Made by a program: the position numbers and the translations under genes. A stretch of 64,000 nucleotides of DNA. It comes from Tretioscincus oriximinensis (lineage: Eukaryota > Chordata > Lepidosauria > Squamata > Gymnophthalmidae). Below, in pieces: positions 57,801-64,000 of the stretch (position 1 is its first letter; each line of letters starts with the position of its first letter). The notes beneath the pieces were generated by a model. It was given only the letters and a program-made list of their open reading frames with translations, made no database searches and was not told where the DNA came from. The stretch spans positions 493,422 through 557,421 of the forward strand of contig JAJVDF010000358.1 in assembly GCA_022410635.1 (NCBI GenBank), written 5' to 3'.

Positions 57801-59260
57801 CAGACTGCATAAACAGCTCCACAGAGCTCACAAAATGAAACAGTAACTACTTATAAGTCATATACACCAATAACTTTAAGTCAGCTAAGGCCTCGTCACT
57901 ACCACAAACCTTCCAGGCTTCCATATACACTGCAGCCCCACCCCTCAGATGATGACTGACAGTGGACCTCCTGTAGACTTGTTTGCAATATCAGGTCTCC
58001 CCAACAGAAAGGCCCCTAGCCCTGGTCAGTCTCCTTTTTATACCTNGACCAGCCAGCTACTCGAGGCCCTATTGGCTGGCTCCTCCAGCCTCACCCCCTC
58101 CCAACCAGGGAATGAGGAAGCCACGCCCCTGTCCAGGCCTGCTCTTCCCCCCTCCCTCTGGGATATCAAAGTGAGAAAAAAAAACACCTTAAAATACACA
58201 AATGCCATAATTACGTGTCCAATTCCAGGTAGGGTTGCCATACGTCCCGATAAACCGGGACAATCCCGGTTTGGGGGACTAAAATATAGTCCCCTCCGGG
58301 TTTTAAGGCAAAATCCCGGCTTTTGACATTCCCCGATGCTGCATCAGGGAATGTAAAAAGTCGGGATTTTAAAGGAATGCTTTCCGGAGTCCTGGGAGGA
58401 CCCTCGGAGCGCGCCGTAGCTGCTCCTTGGCTGGAGGTGGGGTCTCGCCCTGCTCTCAGGCAAAGCCAACTCAGATCCAGTAGAGCAAAAACNCCTGGGT
58501 TTCTGACAGGAGGGCAGCTCTGTTCTCCTGTCACAAATGCAGGCGTTTTTGCTCTGCTGGAGCTGGCNTGCTTGCCTGAGAGCAGGGCGAAACCCCGCCT
58601 CCAGCCAAGGAGCAGCTACGTACACGCCTGTGCACACAGACGCTTGTAGTGAGAGCAGAAGAGAGGTTCTGCCTGTCTCTACAAGCGTCTGTACGTGCGC
58701 ATGCATGTACGCATTCATGTGTGTGCNCANGCATNCATGCATCCCCCTACCCCTGTCCTGGTTTTGGGCTGCCAAAATATGGCAACCCTAATTCCAGGAC
58801 TAATCNGTTTTGTTTTACTTCATAGATGGCCTTTTTTTCTTTCTTGCGCAGGATGAATGACGACCCAGAGCAGAGCCAGCAGGTAGAAGCATCACCCAGC
58901 ATGAATCGTATCCAGACGCCCCTACTGAATCGATTTCTCACTGCAGCTGCCTCCCCCGCCATCAGCCTCAAAAACTTTGGCAAAGGAAGTCGGATTCAGC
59001 ATCCTCAGCTACTGCGCCTGAGGACCGACGGCTCCCTCCCGTCCCCCAGCCCCAGCTTCTACCGTAGGGAGGATCCCGATGCCGNTGGCCGCATAGATGA
59101 AGAAGAGACAGATGATGAAGCCAGGCTTAGTGATGAACCTTCACCTGACTCTCGCCTCAGGGTGCCTCGAATTTTTAAGAATGTAGGGGTACAGAAAGGG
59201 GAGTTGCCCCAAATCACAGTGATAGAGCCCCCAGATGATATTAGCATTATGGAGCATTAG
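48342..59260 (+). CDS. BEST4: Bestrophin-4, complete coding region in nine exons
   Basis: Ca2+-gated anion channel of the plasma membrane, a pentamer. CDS exons: 48342-48493, 49591-49685, 50840-51073, 52118-52272, 52918-52995, 54349-54501, 54906-54986, 56173-56327, 58852-59260. All introns are GT...AG and phases agree; total 1512 bases, 503 residues. Exons 2-5, of 95, 234, 155 and 78 bases, match the usual bestrophin pattern. Residues seen: start [17 protein letters not shown]; pore neck I76, F80 and F84; RWW at 92-94; aperture-region V205 (BEST1 has I); Ca2+ clasp EDDDDFE at 300-306; STFDMR near 363-368. The variable tail has LQRKNF-like ISLKNFGKG and ends SIMEH. Upstream, 'tgttgcctcag' (AG at 48311-48312) is a likely acceptor after a non-coding first exon. 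BEST4 is chosen over BEST1-3 by the RPS8 and PLK3 neighbours and by sequence ([20 protein letters not shown]). Single N bases fall in codons of exons 6 and 9. Confidence 0.93.
48629..49031. repeat. Compound (ATT)n-type microsatellite in BEST4 intron 1
   Basis: About 400 bases made of runs of ATT, then TTATTG, TATTAG, GCATTA, TATTGG, back to ATT, then AGT and GGT. Each run gives way to the next by one base change. Open frames over it are meaningless. Confidence 0.92.
49792..50402. other. Assembly gap (611 N)
   Basis: A run of N lying wholly in BEST4 intron 2 (between exons ending 49685 and starting 50840). No BEST4 coding sequence is lost; the splice frame is continuous across it. Confidence 0.98.
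50523..50714. mobile_element. Fold-back MITE (family A) in BEST4 intron 2
   Basis: TAGGCTGACCAGATAACCCC to GTCATCTGGTCAGCCTA with pairing arms. No target duplication. Ends 125 bases before exon 3. Confidence 0.72.
51440..51690 (-). mobile_element. SINE-2 in BEST4 intron 3, inverted
   Basis: 'caaataccccgtgaagtagg', 'gtggaatcgaatcggaagga' (inverted B box region), 'gtccagcactctaaccacta' and 'ccaaactggctctc'. The tail lies to the left. It is followed on the right by a family D piece (about 51680-51780). Confidence 0.65.
51782..51884. repeat. (GT)n-(GTGA)n-(GA)n microsatellite
   Basis: About 38 bases of GT, then about 43 of GTGA, then about 20 of GA, in BEST4 intron 3. Confidence 0.9.
53090..54119. 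repeat. BEST4 intron 5: family B piece and unclassified sequence
   Basis: 'cacagtgggctacagacagg' to 'catgctagtgcagagtac' (53090-53160) is a diverged family-B piece. The GC-balanced stretch 53490-53960, with 'cgttccggag' and 'gacgcgagacg', is unlike its AT-rich surroundings and may be another DNA element. I cannot bound it. Confidence 0.35.
54120..54250 (+). promoter_or_regulatory. LTR-like promoter in BEST4 intron 5
   Basis: ATTGG (inverted CCAAT) at 54130-54134 and TATAAAAGGG at 54161-54170 are 31 bases apart, followed by 'ctgttgcagaactgtttg' and 'ataaaccgctttctta', which resembles an R/U5 region. It is oriented with BEST4 and starts about 180 bases before exon 6. Looks like an LTR remnant; class not determined. 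Confidence 0.45.
55653..55846. mobile_element. Fold-back MITE (family A) in BEST4 intron 7
   Basis: TAGGCTGACCAGAAGACC to the inverted TCACCTGGTCAGCCTA with long pairing arms. No target duplication. Confidence 0.72.
56400..57640. other. BEST4 intron 8, unclassified part
   Basis: Contains C- and G-runs (56810-57010). No exon-like or repeat signal recognised. Confidence 0.4.
57646..57715. mobile_element. Tiny Tc1-like MITE in BEST4 intron 8
   Basis: TATACTGCTCAAAACAATTA with AGGGAACA at the left, TGTTTCCTTAATGGAGCAGTATA-type inverse at the right, ending in TA. Total 70 bases, so nothing but terminal repeats remains. Confidence 0.65.
57716..58225 (-). mobile_element. Probable LTR fragment, same family as 3896-4541
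   Basis: The minus strand has CAGCCAATAGGG (about 58065-58076), TATAAAAAGG (about 58036-58045) and AATAAA (about 57734). Sequence between them aligns with the copy at 3.9 kb ('gaagccacgcccctg', 'cagccccacccctcag'). The two neighbouring elements at its ends (Tc1-like MITE and hAT element) obscure its own termini. Confidence 0.5.
58230..58790. mobile_element. Non-autonomous hAT element in BEST4 intron 8
   Basis: TAGGGTTGCCATA at the left and TATGGCAACCCTA at the right, flanked by perfect 8-bp duplications ATTCCAGG (58222-58229 and 58791-58798). The interior has a partial inverted repeat around 'agagcaaaaac'. It ends 61 bases before BEST4 exon 9. Confidence 0.8.
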
Positions 59261-59391
59261 TCTGGCCGAGCAATCTGTGGACCTTGGCTCATGTGTTACT
59301 GCATAAAAACCAAGTTCCATGCTTTAATGTGTTATGTTTTTGTGCTATGGGCTGAACCTCAACTTGTAGTTTTATTATTTGTATTTATACA

Positions 59392-59397
59392 AATAAA
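59392..59397 (+). promoter_or_regulatory. BEST4: BEST4 polyadenylation signal
   Basis: AATAAA 131 bases after the BEST4 stop codon, the first canonical signal in the 3' UTR. Confidence 0.65.
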
Positions 59398-59419
59398 ACT
59401 ATTTGCATCAGTCAATTAT

Positions 59420-60390
59420 GGCTAACAATTTCTGAACAATGTGTACACCAGCTTTGAAGATGCTGGAAAGTTTTGTCTTTAGGTAGGAAGGACTTCCTTT
59501 CATGAATGCACAGGCAAGCAGACTCATTCCAGAGTACACAGGAAATATGTGCTGGGGTTGGGTTTACTTTGCTTTGAAAATAATCTTTCTACCTACACTT
59601 TTTCACTAACCCCCCNAAAATTAACCTGTTATTGATTTACTGTGCTTTAGTGCAATAAGGATTATGAAAACATAGAATAGAAATATGCATGTCTTGTCCA
59701 TGCATATTGTTATTCCCTAAATACTTAAGAGCTGATTGTACAAAATAAAAAAAAACCCTGAAAAGTAACTGCCGTGATAAAGAATCCAAACTTTCTGGTT
59801 TCTAAGAGGTTTTGCTTCTTAGGAGCTTCGTGCTTATATAATAAACAAATTCTTTGCAGGCTGCACCTGAAGGAACCTCTTCCATGCCTGCATGCATATA
59901 TATAAGAACCGTATGAAGTTATTCTTCAGTAGATAAAGGGACTGAATGGCATTTCCTGCAATGCAGGCTTCAAGTCAGCTCTGAACTGAGTGAAGTACAA
60001 TTTAATACTTTTTATAAACAAAAAATTTACATTCTGCATAAATACCAGGTTCTTATAAAAACGGGTAAAACTTATGATCATTTAAATGCCATTTAATAAG
60101 CCATTATTTCTCCATAGAAATGTACAAAATTGTGTGTACATATTTTAATTGATTAGCTTTACCCATTGGATTTATATTTTTATCTTTTATTATCAGAGTC
60201 CATCAGTATTAGGGAAGGTGGCTGGTGCTGTTTTGTTTTATAAAAAGGCAGTGAAAGGTAACACACTCCTCAGACTACCACCAAACTGTTGAGATTATGT
60301 AGCTAAACAAATAAAATGCCTAATTACACAAAAGCCAAACTGCGTGATTGTAAAGATGACAGAACAAGCTCACCGGTGATAAATGTAAGA
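59420..60390. other. BEST4-RPS8 spacer, no gene seen
   Basis: AT-rich sequence between two convergent genes. No frame, RNA or repeat recognised. Confidence 0.4.
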
Positions 60391-60392
60391 TG

Positions 60393-60612
60393 AACTGGGT
60401 TCTTGTACACCGCTTTTATCACCTTTCAAAGGGACACAAAGCAGTTTACAAGGATATTTTGCCCAAAGACTTACATTCTATCTTCCCCACCAGGCTGTGG
60501 TGGTTCCCACGCATCTACTTGTAGTCAGTTGCAATTCATGCTTTCGAATAGCTGGGTTGGCTAGAGCTACAGGCTAGGAGAAGGTGAGAACCGTTCCCTA
60601 AGCGACTGAGCT
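60393..60612 (-). mobile_element. SINE-1 fragment
   Basis: 'gaactgggttcttgtacacc' to 'ctaagcgactgagc', with the middle of the tRNA-like head deleted. Confidence 0.6.
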
Positions 60613-60710
60613 AAGGAACCTAAGAGGAGCCGTGCTGAATCAGGCCAGAGCCCATCTAGTCCAGCATTCTGTCTCACACAGAGGCCCACCAATCGCACCT
60701 GGGCACATGT
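60613..60710 (-). mobile_element. CR1-like LINE 3' end fragment
   Basis: 'aaggaacctaagaggagccg' to 'ccaccaatcgcacctgggca', inverted, directly joined to the SINE-1 fragment. Confidence 0.55.
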
Positions 60711-61330
60711 ATTTTAATATGTCATCACAGCAGTTTGCTTTCCCTATTCTGCTACACCTTAGCAATCTCAGTGATTTATACATTTTTCTACACAATTGCA
60801 CAGTCNCTTAATATGAAAAGATGTTTGTGCTGACGAATGGAATTTTTTATATGCAAAAACTAAATGTTCCCAGTCTTCGAAAGGATCAGACGTTCAAGAA
60901 AAAGTCGGATCCTTCTGCTGAAAGGAAGTTTATCTTGCACTGGAATGAGACCAAAAGGTCACGAAAAGACGATCCGGTCACTTAACGGTGCGTCAAATCA
61001 TATTAATTCCCTGATGAATCATGAAAACAATGAATATGGAAAGGGCACATGGTAGATTTTGGTTTGATAACACAAATGGCATTTAGGANAAAAACTCTGA
61101 GAGGGACTCAATTCCACTGTAGGTGAACAAACCATGGTTTGTTCTGCAAAGGTAAAGTGAGAGATGAGCTAAGGATTTCTTTCCATCAGACCAACAGATG
61201 AAATTTACAATTCAAGGTGGTTCTACCCATACGGTTCATTTTAAATATATATATCCAAACATCTAATTTTATGAGACTTCATTATCCCAGTCGATATAAA
61301 TAATCACAATATANCAAGAATTGTGTGGCA
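60711..61330. other. Spacer, no gene seen
   Basis: No feature recognised before the RPS8 polyadenylation signal. Confidence 0.4.
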
Positions 61331-61336
61331 TTTATT
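61331..61336 (-). promoter_or_regulatory. RPS8: RPS8 polyadenylation signal
   Basis: AATAAA on the minus strand 21 bases beyond the RPS8 stop. A very short 3' UTR is usual for ribosomal-protein genes. Confidence 0.7.
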
Positions 61337-61356
61337 TATCGTATTAGATACATTGT

Positions 61357-64000
<2,644 letters not shown>

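Noticed and set aside
4785..60612. tRNA genes suggested by A/B-box-like motifs
   Set aside because: The tRNA-like heads are part of repeated SINE copies with long unrelated bodies, and no intact cloverleaf was found.

Overview
The window is vertebrate genomic DNA: genes split by GT/AG introns, a CpG-island promoter, C/D snoRNAs inside ribosomal-protein introns, and a very dense load of non-LTR retrotransposon tails, tRNA-derived SINEs and non-autonomous hAT elements. The mix of L2-like, CR1-like and L1-like LINEs with a SPIN-like hAT element points to a non-mammalian amniote, most likely a squamate reptile. This is inferred from repeat types and gene order; no species can be named from sequence alone.

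Layout. (1) At 1-660 a CpG island holds the first coding exon of PLK3 on the minus strand. (2) From about 0.7 to 34 kb is a long repeat-rich intergenic region with no gene I can name. It contains an orphan CpG island at about 20.4-20.9 kb and a possible decayed coding segment at 13.6-15.0 kb. (3) At 35.9-37.2 kb lies an open reading frame for an unrecognised single-pass leucine-rich-repeat receptor. Its cytoplasmic tail has three YxN motifs, and a decayed partial copy sits 1.65 kb upstream. (4) At 37-48 kb are more repeats, including L1, L2-like and CR1 remnants. (5) BEST4 (bestrophin-4) runs from 48.3 to 59.4 kb on the plus strand; all nine coding exons are resolved with consensus splice sites. 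(6) RPS8 (ribosomal protein eS8) occupies 61.3-64 kb on the minus strand. Its last three coding exons are present, with one SNORD38-type snoRNA in each of the last two introns.

The order PLK3 (minus) - BEST4 (plus) - RPS8 (minus) matches the human 1p34 arrangement as I remember it: PLK3 and BEST4 divergent, BEST4 and RPS8 convergent. This supports BEST4 rather than another bestrophin. The unusual parts are the LRR gene between PLK3 and BEST4, and several fold-back element families repeated through the window. The commonest is a near-perfect palindrome of about 175-210 bp with TAGGCTGACCAG termini and 8-bp target duplications. About sixteen whole or partial copies are present, two of them in BEST4 introns.

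The genes do not form an operon. PLK3 is a stress and cell-cycle kinase, BEST4 a Ca2+-gated anion channel and RPS8 a housekeeping ribosomal gene; their proximity is ancient synteny. All repeat-family names are assigned by eye and should be read as class-level calls.
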